From positions 186,001 through 250,000 of the forward strand of contig NZ_JASCTH010000001.1 in the NCBI RefSeq assembly GCF_030009775.1: a stretch of DNA of 64,000 bases, given 5' to 3'. Source of the DNA: Actinoplanes sandaracinus (GTDB lineage: Bacteria > Actinomycetota > Actinomycetes > Mycobacteriales > Micromonosporaceae). Positions 40,815 to 49,940 of the stretch are shown here, one piece after another (the stretch's first letter is position 1; each line of letters opens with the position of its first letter). The position numbers were made by a program, and so were the translations under genes. The notes under the pieces were generated by a model. It was not told where the DNA came from, searched no databases, and saw only the letters and a program-made list of their open reading frames with translations.

Positions 40815-41872
40815 CCCCGGTGCTGCGCCGGCGTATCGGCTTCGAAATGGAGCTGATGGCCCCGCCCGGGGTCAGCCGGCGCACCCTGGCGATGGATCTG
40901 GCCGGACGCTGTGGGGGCAGCGTCCGGCCCGTCTGGCACCACGACAGCGAACCGTCCCTGGTTCCGGGCCTGGGCCGGTTCCTGCACCTCACGCAGGGGT
41001 TCGAGGTGCGCCGGCCGGACTCCGCGCTGCTCTGCACCCTGGTCGACGACGTCACCCTGCTGCACGGCCTGGATCCCCGCGCACCGGCGATCCCGGGCTG
41101 GTTCCGGATCCTCACCGACGACACCCGGCTGTTGCGCCTGCTCGCGGCGCGGTGCGACCCCGGTGGCAGCCTGCCGGGGGTCCTGGAGCCGGCGGCCCGC
41201 CTGTGGGGCACGACGGTGCAGCGGCACGGCGACATCTACCGGCTCGACGACTCGGCCGGCGCGACGGTGGCCCTGGCCTCCCCCGCCGGCGGCGAGCGGG
41301 AACGCCCCTGCGAGATCATCACCCCGCCGCTCGCGGCGGATCACCACGCCGCGCTGACCGAGTTGCTGGGCGCGGCGTCCGGGCTCGGATTCACGGTCCC
41401 CCGGGAGGCAGCCGTGCACCTGCACGTGGACGGCGGCCCCTTCCGGGAGCCGGCCGTGCTGGCCAACCTGGTGCGCCTGTTCGCGTTCTTCCGGGAGCCG
41501 CTGCGGCAGCTGCTGGCCACCAACCCGGCCTGCCGCCGCCTCGCCCCGCTGCCGGCTCCCCTGGTCGCCGCGGTCCAGGGCACGCCGACGACCGGCGAGC
41601 TGCGGAGGGCGGCCACCGACGGCGGCCTCACCAAGTTCTTCGACGTCAACCTGACCCAGGTGCTCACCGACACGCCGGTCCGCGACACCGTGGAGATCAG
41701 GATCCTGCCGGGCGCCGTCGACCCGGACGAGATCGTCGAGCGGGCCGCGCTGGTCGAGCTGCTGCTGGACCGCTGCTGCGACCCCGCCCCGATCCTCCCG
41801 CCGCCGGCCGATCCCGCGGCCGCGACCGAACACCTCCTGGAGATGGCGGCGCAGTCCCTGGCGACACGTTAG
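40811..41872 (+). CDS. Amidoligase superfamily enzyme
   Basis: 353 residues from GTG 40811. The GFEMEL at residues 10-15, HLHVDGG near 204 and FFDVNLTQV near 279 fit the conserved glutamates, HxHxD and Arg/Asn regions of the amidoligase_2 family (carboxylate-amine ligases related to glutamine synthetase/GCS2). These ATP-dependent enzymes join a carboxyl group to an amine; known or predicted substrates are peptides and cell-wall components. The tight operon with a repeat-bearing membrane protein raises the possibility that those repeats, rich in Glu and Lys, are its substrate (inference). Confidence 0.72.
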   Translation: MTPVLRRRIGFEMELMAPPGVSRRTLAMDLAGRCGGSVRPVWHHDSEPSLVPGLGRFLHLTQGFEVRRPDSALLCTLVDDVTLLHGLDPRAPAIPGWFRILTDDTRLLRLLAARCDPGGSLPGVLEPAARLWGTTVQRHGDIYRLDDSAGATVALASPAGGERERPCEIITPPLAADHHAALTELLGAASGLGFTVPREAAVHLHVDGGPFREPAVLANLVRLFAFFREPLRQLLATNPACRRLAPLPAPLVAAVQGTPTTGELRRAATDGGLTKFFDVNLTQVLTDTPVRDTVEIRILPGAVDPDEIVERAALVELLLDRCCDPAPILPPPADPAAATEHLLEMAAQSLATR

Positions 41873-42113
41873 ATCTCTTCTTTCGTACGGCTGGTCAAGG
41901 CGCCGTGGCATCCCGCGAGGCGCGCCACTCGCGGCCGCCGATCATTTTCTATTCAAGATCGAGAATGTGAATCGGTCGATCATAGGAGCCCAGCATCAGG
42001 CGGACTCCGCATATCTCAGGGGCTAAATGGCTGATGGCCCCCACTGAGATTTATGCCACACTCCCGGTGTGAAGTCATCCCCGCCCATATGGGGCCGACG
42101 ACCGGAGGGCGGA
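41873..42113 (+). promoter_or_regulatory. AT-richer leader with imperfect hairpin before the GMC gene
   Basis: 240 bases without a gene. AT-richer segments at 41942-41985 may hold the promoter. An imperfect hairpin at 42013-42050 (ATCTCAGGGGC pairing with GCCCCCACTGAGAT, one bulge region) lies 64 bases before the preferred start and could be a terminator of the upstream unit or an attenuator. GGAGG five bases before ATG 42114 decides that start. Confidence 0.5.
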
Positions 42114-43583
42114 ATGATCCACACCGAGGAAGAGACGGTAATCGTCGGCGCCGGAATGGCCGGGCTGGCGGTCTCTGCCGGAGCCCGGCGGAGCACCTTT
42201 CTGATCGAGTCCGGCACGGAGACTGACCCCTCTCACAAGAACATTCTGCCGGGCCACCGCGCTCTCGATCTCTGGCATAGAACGAACCGGGACAAGACCT
42301 TCAAACGGCACTGGTCGACCAGCCGGGCGCCGCATTTCCGCACCGGTTCCGGCCTGCGGCAGAGGGTGGGCGGACGGTCCCTCTACTGGCACGGGGTCTG
42401 CCTGCCGATCGAGGACCGGGCGTTGCTCGACTGGCCGGCCGAGATCGTCGCGGAACTGACCTCGGCCGCACCCCACGCCTGTTCGTACGCCACGACCGGC
42501 CGGGCGCTGAACGGCTGGCTCGACGGCCACCGGACGGGTCACCGGCTCGACGAGTGCCGGGGCCCCCGCGAGGAGTCGTTCCTGGCGCACCTCCGGTCGG
42601 CGGGCTTCGCCGCCCTGCCGGTCCCCCAGGCCGCCCGCGAGGTGAGCGTCGACGGCGAGATCCGGCAGTTGCCCTACAGTCCGCTGACCGAGTCGCCGGA
42701 CCGTCCGCGGCGGATCCTGACCGGTGGCCGGGTGCTCAGCGTCGTCCCGCACGGCGACCGTTTCCGGCTGACCGTCGCGCACGGCCGGGCGACCTCCGAG
42801 ATGACCGCCCGCCGGGTCGTGCTGGCAGCCGGGACCATCGAGAACACCCGGCTCGTCGCGGGCCTGCGCATGCACATCCGCAACACCCGCGAGATGGCCT
42901 GCCCGGGGCTCAACGACCACATCGTCCAGGGCTTCGTCGCCAACGTACCCCGCGGGCTCTTCGCCCTTCCGAGGCCCCATGGGCGGGTCTTCTGCTATCT
43001 GCCGGCGCTGGACGAGGCCTCCTCGAACCTGTTCTGGGAGGTGACGCCGATCCCGGGGAGCGACACGGAGCGCCTGGCCGTGTGGACCATGGGCGAGAAG
43101 CTGCCGGGCGGCTGCTCCGTGGTGGTTCGTGCCGCACCCCGCGACCGGGCTCCTCGGGTGCACATCGACGGTATCCTGGCCTTCGACGATCTGACCGTGG
43201 TGCGGCAGCAGGCTCGCCTGCTCGGGGAGGTGGCCGAGCGACTGCTCGGCGTGCAACCGGGGGCGGTCTGGACCACACCGGAGGACTACGCGCGGGGCAA
43301 GCCGTCCTGGATGGAAGCCGTCCAGGCCGCCGGGCACGAGACCGGCCGGGGAAAGATCAGGATTCATCCGTACGTCTACCCGCTCGGCAGCGTCGACCAC
43401 GAATCGGGCACTCTCCCGCTCGGCAAGGAACTCCGGCTCGACGGCGCCCTCCCCGAGGCGCCCGGCCTGTCGGTGGTCGGGCCCGCCACCTTCCCCCGGT
43501 CCGGAGCCGCCAATCCGTCCCTCACCACTCTCACGCTCGCCCGGCGTCACCTGTGCGACCAGCCGGCCGATTTCGGAGGGTGA
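42114..43583 (+). CDS. GMC-family flavoprotein oxidoreductase
   Basis: 489 residues from ATG 42114. VIVGAGMAGLAV at residues 9-20 is the FAD-binding dinucleotide motif. RQRVGGRSLYWHGVCLP, the VVLAAGTIENTRLV segment and C-terminal PATFPRSGAANPSLTTLTLA match the GMC oxidoreductase layout (the Asn of NPSL aligned with the active-site residue). It probably oxidises an alcohol with FAD. No signal peptide. The next gene starts three bases later, so it is the first gene of an operon with a STAND ATPase and an APH-type kinase. An upstream GTG at 42069 is less likely. Confidence 0.85.
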   Translation: MIHTEEETVIVGAGMAGLAVSAGARRSTFLIESGTETDPSHKNILPGHRALDLWHRTNRDKTFKRHWSTSRAPHFRTGSGLRQRVGGRSLYWHGVCLPIEDRALLDWPAEIVAELTSAAPHACSYATTGRALNGWLDGHRTGHRLDECRGPREESFLAHLRSAGFAALPVPQAAREVSVDGEIRQLPYSPLTESPDRPRRILTGGRVLSVVPHGDRFRLTVAHGRATSEMTARRVVLAAGTIENTRLVAGLRMHIRNTREMACPGLNDHIVQGFVANVPRGLFALPRPHGRVFCYLPALDEASSNLFWEVTPIPGSDTERLAVWTMGEKLPGGCSVVVRAAPRDRAPRVHIDGILAFDDLTVVRQQARLLGEVAERLLGVQPGAVWTTPEDYARGKPSWMEAVQAAGHETGRGKIRIHPYVYPLGSVDHESGTLPLGKELRLDGALPEAPGLSVVGPATFPRSGAANPSLTTLTLARRHLCDQPADFGG

Positions 43584-43585
43584 GG

Positions 43586-46500
43586 TTGAGACTCGTCCGC
43601 GCCAGCCGATCGAAGCGGCGTAAGGGTAAGAACAGCGACCGCCAATCCGGAAACATGATCTCCGAGGTCAGTTTCATTCTGCTCGGAGCCCTTCTCGGAA
43701 TCGTCACGAACATCGCCACGTCGCAGCCCGCGCCATTGGTCCGTCAAGTGGCGAAGATTTCTCTCCCGCTTCTCGTGGCCACGGTGATTCTGCTCGTCCT
43801 CGCCCGGGTCATGCCCTATTACGTGCAGCGGACGAATTCACTCGACCGGGTGTGGAATCCGGCGCTCTCCCCCTATCCCGGACTGGACCCGTTCACCTCC
43901 GACGACGCCGCCATCTTCTTCGGCCGCGAACAGGAGAGCCACGAGATCCTGGAACGGCTCGCCGACTCGCCGGCCGAGCCGAGCGGCCGCCTGCTCCTGA
44001 TCATCGGCGCTTCCGGCATCGGCAAGTCGTCGCTGCTGCACGCCGGGGTGCTTCCGATGCTCAACCGGGTGCACCGCCACTGGGAGGTGATCGGCGTCTT
44101 CCGGCCGTCCACCAACCCGATCACCCGGATGTACGCGGCGGTCTCGGACCGGCTCGGCGTGCCACCTCCCGACGAGCAGGATCCACTCGCCGTCCTCACC
44201 GACCGGGCGGCCCGGGCCAAACCGGGCCGCCCGGTCGAGGCCCGCATGCTGGTCGTCGACCAGATGGAGGAGATCTTCACGCTGAACAGCGCCGAGCAAC
44301 GCGACGAGTTCCTGCGCCTGCTCGAACGCAGCCTCGAGGCCGACCCCGGGTTGCATGTCGTCGGCATCCTGCGCTCGGAGTTCCTGACCGACATGCTGAC
44401 CGGTCCGATCGCGTCGCTGGTACGCCAGCCGATCACGGTGGGGCCGATGGATCGCAAGGGACTGTTCCAGGCGATCGAGGGCCCGGCCAAATACGTCGGG
44501 CTCGAGTTCGAGCCGGGCCTGGTCAGCCGGATGGTCGACGACGCGCGCAGCGGTGACGCCCTGCCCCTGCTCGCCTATGTGCTGCAGGAGCTCTATCTCA
44601 AGTCCGGCCGCGACAGCGAGATAACCCAGGCGCTCTATCTGGACATGGGCGGGGTGTCGGGCGCGCTCGCCAAGCGGGCCGACCGCATTCTGGCCTCGTT
44701 CGGGGAGGACCGGTCCACCTTCGTCATCGACGTGATGCTGTCCTTCGTCACCATCGACGGCCGCGAACCGGCCCGCCGGCTGGTCCGCCGCGCCCAACTG
44801 TCCGGCGAGGCGGCCGACGTGGTCGGCGCCTTCGTGGCCAACCGCATCCTGACCACGCTGTCGATCGGCTCGGACGCCTTCATCGGGGTGTCGCACGAGG
44901 CGCTGTTCCGGGCCTGGGCGCCGCTGCGGCAGGCCATCGAGATCCGTACCGACTATCTGCGGCGCCGCGGCCAGGTCGAACGGTGGGCCGCCGAATGGGA
45001 GGCCGCCGGGAGACAACCCGCCTACCTGCTCAGCGGCGAACGGCTCGCCTTCACGCAGCAGTGGCTCTCCTCGGTCAGCACGCCTGAGAAGGGGCACGAG
45101 TTCGACGGCTCGGTCGACTCGCTGACGATGGAGTACCTGGAGATCTCCTATCGGGCCGACCGCACGGCCATGGAGCGTCTCGCCGACTCGGTGGCCGCGC
45201 ACGCGATGGCGAGCCTCAAGGAGGACCCGGAGAAGTCGCTGCTGCTGGCCCTGGCGGCGGTGGAGGAGATCGCACCCACCGCACAGGCCTACCGGGCGCT
45301 GTGGGCCGCGGTCCACGCCTCCCGGCTGCGCGGGGTGCTCAAAGGGCACACCGACTGGGTGTTCTCGGCGGCGTGGTCGCCCCGGACCGATGTGGTCGCG
45401 ACCGGCTCCCGGGACGGCGAGATCAAGGTGTGGGAGCAGAAGAACCAGTACCAGCCGCAGAGATTGGGCCGGCACAACGACTGGGTCCTCGGCGTCGCCT
45501 GGAACGCCACCGGCACTCTGCTGGTCTCCTGCTCCCGGGACCAGACGCTGCGGCTCTGGCACATCGGCGGCTTCCACCTGCTGAAGTCGGTGAGTCTCGG
45601 CTCCCCGTCCCGGTGCGTCGAATGGGACCACCGCCATCACGAGATCGTGGTGGGCACCGACGACGGCCTCGTCCGGATCTTCGACGAGGACCTGCATGAG
45701 GTACGCCGGTTCGCCGCCCACGACAAGGAGGTCCGGGCGATCTCCTCGTCCGTCCTGGGCGACATCGCGGTCGGGCTCGCGGACGGTTCGGTCGTCGTGC
45801 TCGACCGGGAGGACGGCCGGGTAGTCCGCCGGATCACCCACCACACCGACTGGATCCACTGCGTCGCCTGGTCGCCGGACGGCGCCGCGCTGCTGATCGG
45901 CTCACGGGACCGGTCCACCACCCTGTGGTCGGCGCCCACCTGGCGGATGACCGGCAGCCTCACCCACCTCGGCGAGGAGGTGCGGTGCGCGACCTGGTCG
46001 CCGGACGGCCGGCAGATCCTCTTCGGCCTGCACGACGGCACCGGACGAGTGTGGACCCACAATCTGTCACGGGAGCTCAGCGTGCTGCAGGGGCACGAGG
46101 ACTGGATCCGGTGCGCGGCCTGGTCCCGCGACGGCAACCTGATAGTGACCGGCTCCCAGGACCACACCGTGCGGTTGTGGAGCCCGTTCGCCGAGGACGA
46201 CGGATTCCTCATCGACACGGCCTCCGGCTGGGTGCACGCGATCAGCTGGGCGCCCGACTGTTCCATGCTGGCCAGCGGCTCCAGCGACTCCCGAGTGCGG
46301 ATCTGGCGGATGACCGGCGACCTGGTCACCGTCCTCGACGAGCACCAGGACGACGTGGTGAGCCTCGACTGGTCGCGCGACGGCGGCCACCTCGCCAGCG
46401 CCTCCCGGGACCGGACCGTCACGGTCTGGCACGCCGGCACGTGGACGAAGGTGGCCCGGCTCCAGGGCCACACCCTCGACGTTCTCGGGGTGCGCTGGTC

Positions 46501-47200
46501 ACCGAACTCCCGCTGGGTCGCGTCGGCCGGCCGGGATCGCCGGGTCTGCATCTGGGACACCCGGGACTGGACGCTCAGCGCCACCCTGCACGGCCACACC
46601 GACGAGGTGCTCGGCGTGGCCTGGTCCGCCGACGGGCAGTGGCTGGCCAGCGGATCACGCGATCGGACGGTCCGGATCTGGCGTACCGACGACTGGTCGC
46701 AGGCCGACCAGTTGCCCGGACACGTGGACGACGTCTTCGCGGTGTGCTGGTCGCCGAGCGGCGAGTGGCTGGCCAGCGGATCACGCGACCGGACGATCCG
46801 GATCTGGCGGGCCTCGACCCGGCAGTGCGAGGCCGTCCTGAGCGGGCACGAGGACGAGGTCCTGTCCCTGAGCTGGTCGCCGGACGAGCGGTGGCTGGTG
46901 ACCGGGTCCCGGGACCGCACCTGGCGGATCTGGGCCTCCACCGACTGGCACGAGTTTCCGGTCTTCGGCGAGCACGGCGACGAGATCCGCAGTGTCGTCT
47001 GGTCACGCCAGGGCGACCAGCTCGCCACCGCCGGACGGGATTCGACCATCCGGTTCTGGCGGCCGATCCTCGACCTGGACGCCCTCATCCGGCTGGCGAA
47101 GACACGCACCTTCCGAGAGCTGTCCCTGACCGAACGGGAGCTCCTGTTGCACGAGCCGTTCCTGCCCTCACTGGCGCTGCCCGGGAGCGCCAGTGCCTGA
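43586..47200 (+). CDS. Membrane-anchored STAND ATPase with 14 WD40 repeats
   Basis: 1204 residues from TTG 43586, which has GGAGG at six bases; GTG 43580 and ATG 43653 are alternatives. A basic N-terminus is followed by two membrane helices (about 26-45, 58-78). The nSTAND1 region starts at YPGLDPFTSDDAAIFFGREQ, with Walker A GASGIGKSS (141-149) and Walker B MLVVDQMEEIF (about 221). A helical sensor section follows, then from about 585 to 1165 fourteen WD40 repeats, each ending in forms such as LASGSRDRTVRIWR, enough for two seven-bladed propellers. STAND proteins are ligand-triggered switches that oligomerise and activate effectors. It lies between the GMC enzyme and a kinase, overlapping the latter by eight bases. 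Confidence 0.9.
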   Translation: MRLVRASRSKRRKGKNSDRQSGNMISEVSFILLGALLGIVTNIATSQPAPLVRQVAKISLPLLVATVILLVLARVMPYYVQRTNSLDRVWNPALSPYPGLDPFTSDDAAIFFGREQESHEILERLADSPAEPSGRLLLIIGASGIGKSSLLHAGVLPMLNRVHRHWEVIGVFRPSTNPITRMYAAVSDRLGVPPPDEQDPLAVLTDRAARAKPGRPVEARMLVVDQMEEIFTLNSAEQRDEFLRLLERSLEADPGLHVVGILRSEFLTDMLTGPIASLVRQPITVGPMDRKGLFQAIEGPAKYVGLEFEPGLVSRMVDDARSGDALPLLAYVLQELYLKSGRDSEITQALYLDMGGVSGALAKRADRILASFGEDRSTFVIDVMLSFVTIDGREPARRLVRRAQLSGEAADVVGAFVANRILTTLSIGSDAFIGVSHEALFRAWAPLRQAIEIRTDYLRRRGQVERWAAEWEAAGRQPAYLLSGERLAFTQQWLSSVSTPEKGHEFDGSVDSLTMEYLEISYRADRTAMERLADSVAAHAMASLKEDPEKSLLLALAAVEEIAPTAQAYRALWAAVHASRLRGVLKGHTDWVFSAAWSPRTDVVATGSRDGEIKVWEQKNQYQPQRLGRHNDWVLGVAWNATGTLLVSCSRDQTLRLWHIGGFHLLKSVSLGSPSRCVEWDHRHHEIVVGTDDGLVRIFDEDLHEVRRFAAHDKEVRAISSSVLGDIAVGLADGSVVVLDREDGRVVRRITHHTDWIHCVAWSPDGAALLIGSRDRSTTLWSAPTWRMTGSLTHLGEEVRCATWSPDGRQILFGLHDGTGRVWTHNLSRELSVLQGHEDWIRCAAWSRDGNLIVTGSQDHTVRLWSPFAEDDGFLIDTASGWVHAISWAPDCSMLASGSSDSRVRIWRMTGDLVTVLDEHQDDVVSLDWSRDGGHLASASRDRTVTVWHAGTWTKVARLQGHTLDVLGVRWSPNSRWVASAGRDRRVCIWDTRDWTLSATLHGHTDEVLGVAWSADGQWLASGSRDRTVRIWRTDDWSQADQLPGHVDDVFAVCWSPSGEWLASGSRDRTIRIWRASTRQCEAVLSGHEDEVLSLSWSPDERWLVTGSRDRTWRIWASTDWHEFPVFGEHGDEIRSVVWSRQGDQLATAGRDSTIRFWRPILDLDALIRLAKTRTFRELSLTERELLLHEPFLPSLALPGSASA

Positions 47201-49007
47201 CGCGGTGCACGAGCTGCGCCTGCGCGGCGATCTGGCCGGAGCGTTCCGGTTGGCCGAGCGGGCCGGCGAGGGCCGCCCGGACCCGGCCGCCGCGCTGTGC
47301 GCCGCCGGCCTGCGGATGATGCAGGGCGCGTCCGTGGAGGCTCTGGACCGGATCGCGGCGGCGATGCGGGAGATCGAACCGGGCGACGACCTCCTGCTCG
47401 GTGACGCCCACCGGCTTCGGGCGCTGGTCCGGAGGTTCTGCTTCGCCCCGGAACCGGCGCTGGAGTCGCTCGACGTCGCCCGGCGGCACTACGCGGCCGC
47501 GGGCGACCCACGGCGGACGGCGCGGCTGCGGTCGGACGAGGCCCACCTGCTGCTGACCGGCGATCCGCGGCGGGCGGCCTCGGTCGCTGCCGAGGCCATC
47601 GCCGAGGCGGACCGGCTCGGCATGGACCGTGCGGCGGCCGAGGCCCGGCACGCGGCCGCCCTCGCCCTCGTCCAGCAGGGCGACCTCGGCGCCGCGGAGG
47701 CCATGCTCGCCGTCGCCCTCGCCACGCTGAGCCGCTCCGGGAGCAGGACAGCGCTGGCTCGGGCGAGATGGACAGGGTCGCTGCTGCTCCTGCGCACGGA
47801 TCGGGTGGACGAGGCGCTCGCGGTCATGGCCGGATGCCTCGGCGACCTCCACCGGGCCGGCGCCTATCCGGCCTGGATCATCGCGGGCGCAGAGCTGTGC
47901 GGGTGGCAGGGGCGGCCCTCCGCGGTGTTCGCGGCGCTCGCGGCCGACGCCGCCGGCACGATGCAGGCGCCGGACGGGGCAGACGCCGTCGAAGCGGGAA
48001 TCCGGAGCTACCTGGAGATCGTCACCGGCCTGCGCGTCATCGACGACTACCGCTTCGCGGCCGGCAGCACCGCGGTCATGGACGGCTTCCACAACCGCAA
48101 CGTGCCCCGCGACGACCGGGTGATCCGGATCCCGCTGCCCGAGGCCGAGGTCACCGACCTCCAGACCTGGGACGAAGCGTTGGTCCTCGCCGCCGTGCGA
48201 CGGCGGGTTCCGGCGGCTCCGGTGCTCCTGGCCGTCTCACGGCGGCCCCCGTTCCAGATCCACGAGCGCATCGAGGGGACGCGGCTCGATCTGCTCCATC
48301 CACGCGGGCAGGCGCTGCCGGAACATCTGCTGCGCCAGTTGACCGAGTTCCTCACGAGCCTGCGGGACCTCCGCCGCCAGGACCTGCCACCGTTGCCCCC
48401 GGACTGGCCGCGCGACGGCGACTGCACGGGGTTCGCCAACCGGATGCTGCACATCTCCCGGGCCATCTTCGAACGCCACCGGAATGCCTTCGGCGCGATG
48501 TGGGAACGCCTCGGATTCCCGATTGATCCACTCCGGAACATCGACTTCGGCCGGTTGAGCGGGCGGCCGTTCGCATTCCTGCACGCCGACCTGCACCGGG
48601 CCAATATGCTGGTACGCCCGGACGGCACTCTCTTCGTCGTGGACTGGGAATTCGCGACATGGGGCGATCCGGTTTACGAGCTGGCCGCCAACCTGCACAA
48701 GACCGGTTATCCGGCTGACCAGGAAAGGATCGTCCGCCAGGCCTGGGAAAAGGATCGGCCGACGCCATCACATGCCGCCCGGCTCGCCGACATCGAGCTC
48801 TACATCGCCCATGAAAGGGTGAAGGCGGTGCTCATCGACTCGGTGCGTTACGCGGGCACGCTGCGACGTCGGCCGAACGACCCGGACGCCATCACGCTGG
48901 TACGGGATCTGACCACGAAAATAGGTGAGGCATACCGTGTGTGGGGGTTTGACTCGCCTCCCCCGGAAAGCGCGGTGGAGGCCGCGCTGGCCGGGAAAGG
49001 TGAATGA
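47193..49007 (+). CDS. TPR-like repeat protein with C-terminal APH-type phosphotransferase domain
   Basis: 604 residues from GTG 47193, overlapping the STAND gene's stop. The first ~280 residues form helical pairs typical of TPRs (ALESLDVARRHYAAAGDPRR, AEARHAAALALVQQGDLGAA). The C-terminal half is an aminoglycoside-phosphotransferase/choline-kinase fold: FLHADLHRANML (HxDxxxxN, about 463-470) and FVVDWEFATWGDPVYELA (about 482). An ATP-binding glycine loop is not obvious (region around residue 290, YRFAAGSTAVMDGFHN). It may phosphorylate a sugar, antibiotic or protein. TPRs beside a STAND ATPase suggest a protein-protein interface (inference). Confidence 0.82.
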   Translation: MPDAVHELRLRGDLAGAFRLAERAGEGRPDPAAALCAAGLRMMQGASVEALDRIAAAMREIEPGDDLLLGDAHRLRALVRRFCFAPEPALESLDVARRHYAAAGDPRRTARLRSDEAHLLLTGDPRRAASVAAEAIAEADRLGMDRAAAEARHAAALALVQQGDLGAAEAMLAVALATLSRSGSRTALARARWTGSLLLLRTDRVDEALAVMAGCLGDLHRAGAYPAWIIAGAELCGWQGRPSAVFAALAADAAGTMQAPDGADAVEAGIRSYLEIVTGLRVIDDYRFAAGSTAVMDGFHNRNVPRDDRVIRIPLPEAEVTDLQTWDEALVLAAVRRRVPAAPVLLAVSRRPPFQIHERIEGTRLDLLHPRGQALPEHLLRQLTEFLTSLRDLRRQDLPPLPPDWPRDGDCTGFANRMLHISRAIFERHRNAFGAMWERLGFPIDPLRNIDFGRLSGRPFAFLHADLHRANMLVRPDGTLFVVDWEFATWGDPVYELAANLHKTGYPADQERIVRQAWEKDRPTPSHAARLADIELYIAHERVKAVLIDSVRYAGTLRRRPNDPDAITLVRDLTTKIGEAYRVWGFDSPPPESAVEAALAGKGE

Positions 49008-49940
49008 TCAGACGACCGCGCGGGCGATCCGGTCAGTGATCCGGTGGGTATCCAGCACGGCGGCCGCCGAGACCTCGCATCGTTCCGGCTTTTCCAGCGA
49101 CTCGAGCACGTGCCCGACGACACCGGAGAAGCCCCGCCGCACCAGGATGTCGTCCCAGCTGCCGAACGACCGTGTCTGCGTGCTCCCGGCGCTCCGCAGG
49201 ACCGCGGTGTCGAGATCGTCGACCGTCGCCGAGACGCCGTCACCGGCCAGGAACAGGCGCTCGAAATCCTGCCCCGCGTCACGGGCCATCGACACCTGGG
49301 CGAATCCGGCCGGGGCGGTGACGGTCAGCGCCGCCGCGAGCAGCCTCCCGCCCTCGGACCGCACCACCGCGCTCACGTCCCCCTGCGCCGTCAGCCCGCC
49401 GGCCCAGACCGCCAGGTCGACCACGTGGATCAGGTCGTCGTGCACGGTCTCGCGGGCCGGCCTGGCCTGCAACGACTTCCGGTGCTTCTCGGCCACGATC
49501 ATGGTGGGCGCCGGAACGGCGTCCACCGCGGCACGGACCATCGGCGCGAAACGGCGGTTGAAGCCGACCGCGAGCAACAGCCCGAGGTCGGCGGCGCGCA
49601 GGGTGAGGCGCTCCACCTCGGCGAGGTCCTCGGAGAGCGGCTTGTCGACATAGACGTGAACGCCCGCGTCCAGGCACTCGCCGACGATCTCGGCGTGCGC
49701 GGCCGTGCCCGCGTGGACGAACACGATGTCCGGCCGCCGGGCCAGAACCTCGGTGACCGTGTCACAGACCTCGGGCAGCCGGTAGCGCTGGGCCAGAGCC
49801 TCCGCTTTCGCCCTGGTGCGGCTGGCGACGGCGACGATCTCGATGCCCGGGTCGGTGCCGAGCAGCGGAAAGTAGACCTTACGCGCGATGTCTCCGGCGC
49901 CGACGATGCCGATCCGGTGCCGCGGAGTCTCGGCGGTCAC
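49008..49940 (-). CDS. Gfo/Idh/MocA-family oxidoreductase
   Basis: 310 residues from GTG 49940, overlapping the SDR gene by GTGA. Rossmann motif IGIVGAGDIARKVYFPLLG; HVYVDKPLSEDLAEVERLT corresponds to the EKP motif, here DKP. C-terminal strand domain with DLIHVVDLAVWAGG. NAD(P)-dependent sugar or cyclitol dehydrogenases belong here. Its stop codon abuts the stop of the convergent APH-type gene with no base between (TGATCA at 49005-49010). Confidence 0.9.
   Translation of the reverse strand: MTAETPRHRIGIVGAGDIARKVYFPLLGTDPGIEIVAVASRTRAKAEALAQRYRLPEVCDTVTEVLARRPDIVFVHAGTAAHAEIVGECLDAGVHVYVDKPLSEDLAEVERLTLRAADLGLLLAVGFNRRFAPMVRAAVDAVPAPTMIVAEKHRKSLQARPARETVHDDLIHVVDLAVWAGGLTAQGDVSAVVRSEGGRLLAAALTVTAPAGFAQVSMARDAGQDFERLFLAGDGVSATVDDLDTAVLRSAGSTQTRSFGSWDDILVRRGFSGVVGHVLESLEKPERCEVSAAAVLDTHRITDRIARAVV

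Noticed and set aside
43838..45859. Long minus-strand open frame opposite the STAND ATPase
   Set aside because: It mirrors Walker and WD40 coding sequence and has no motifs of its own.
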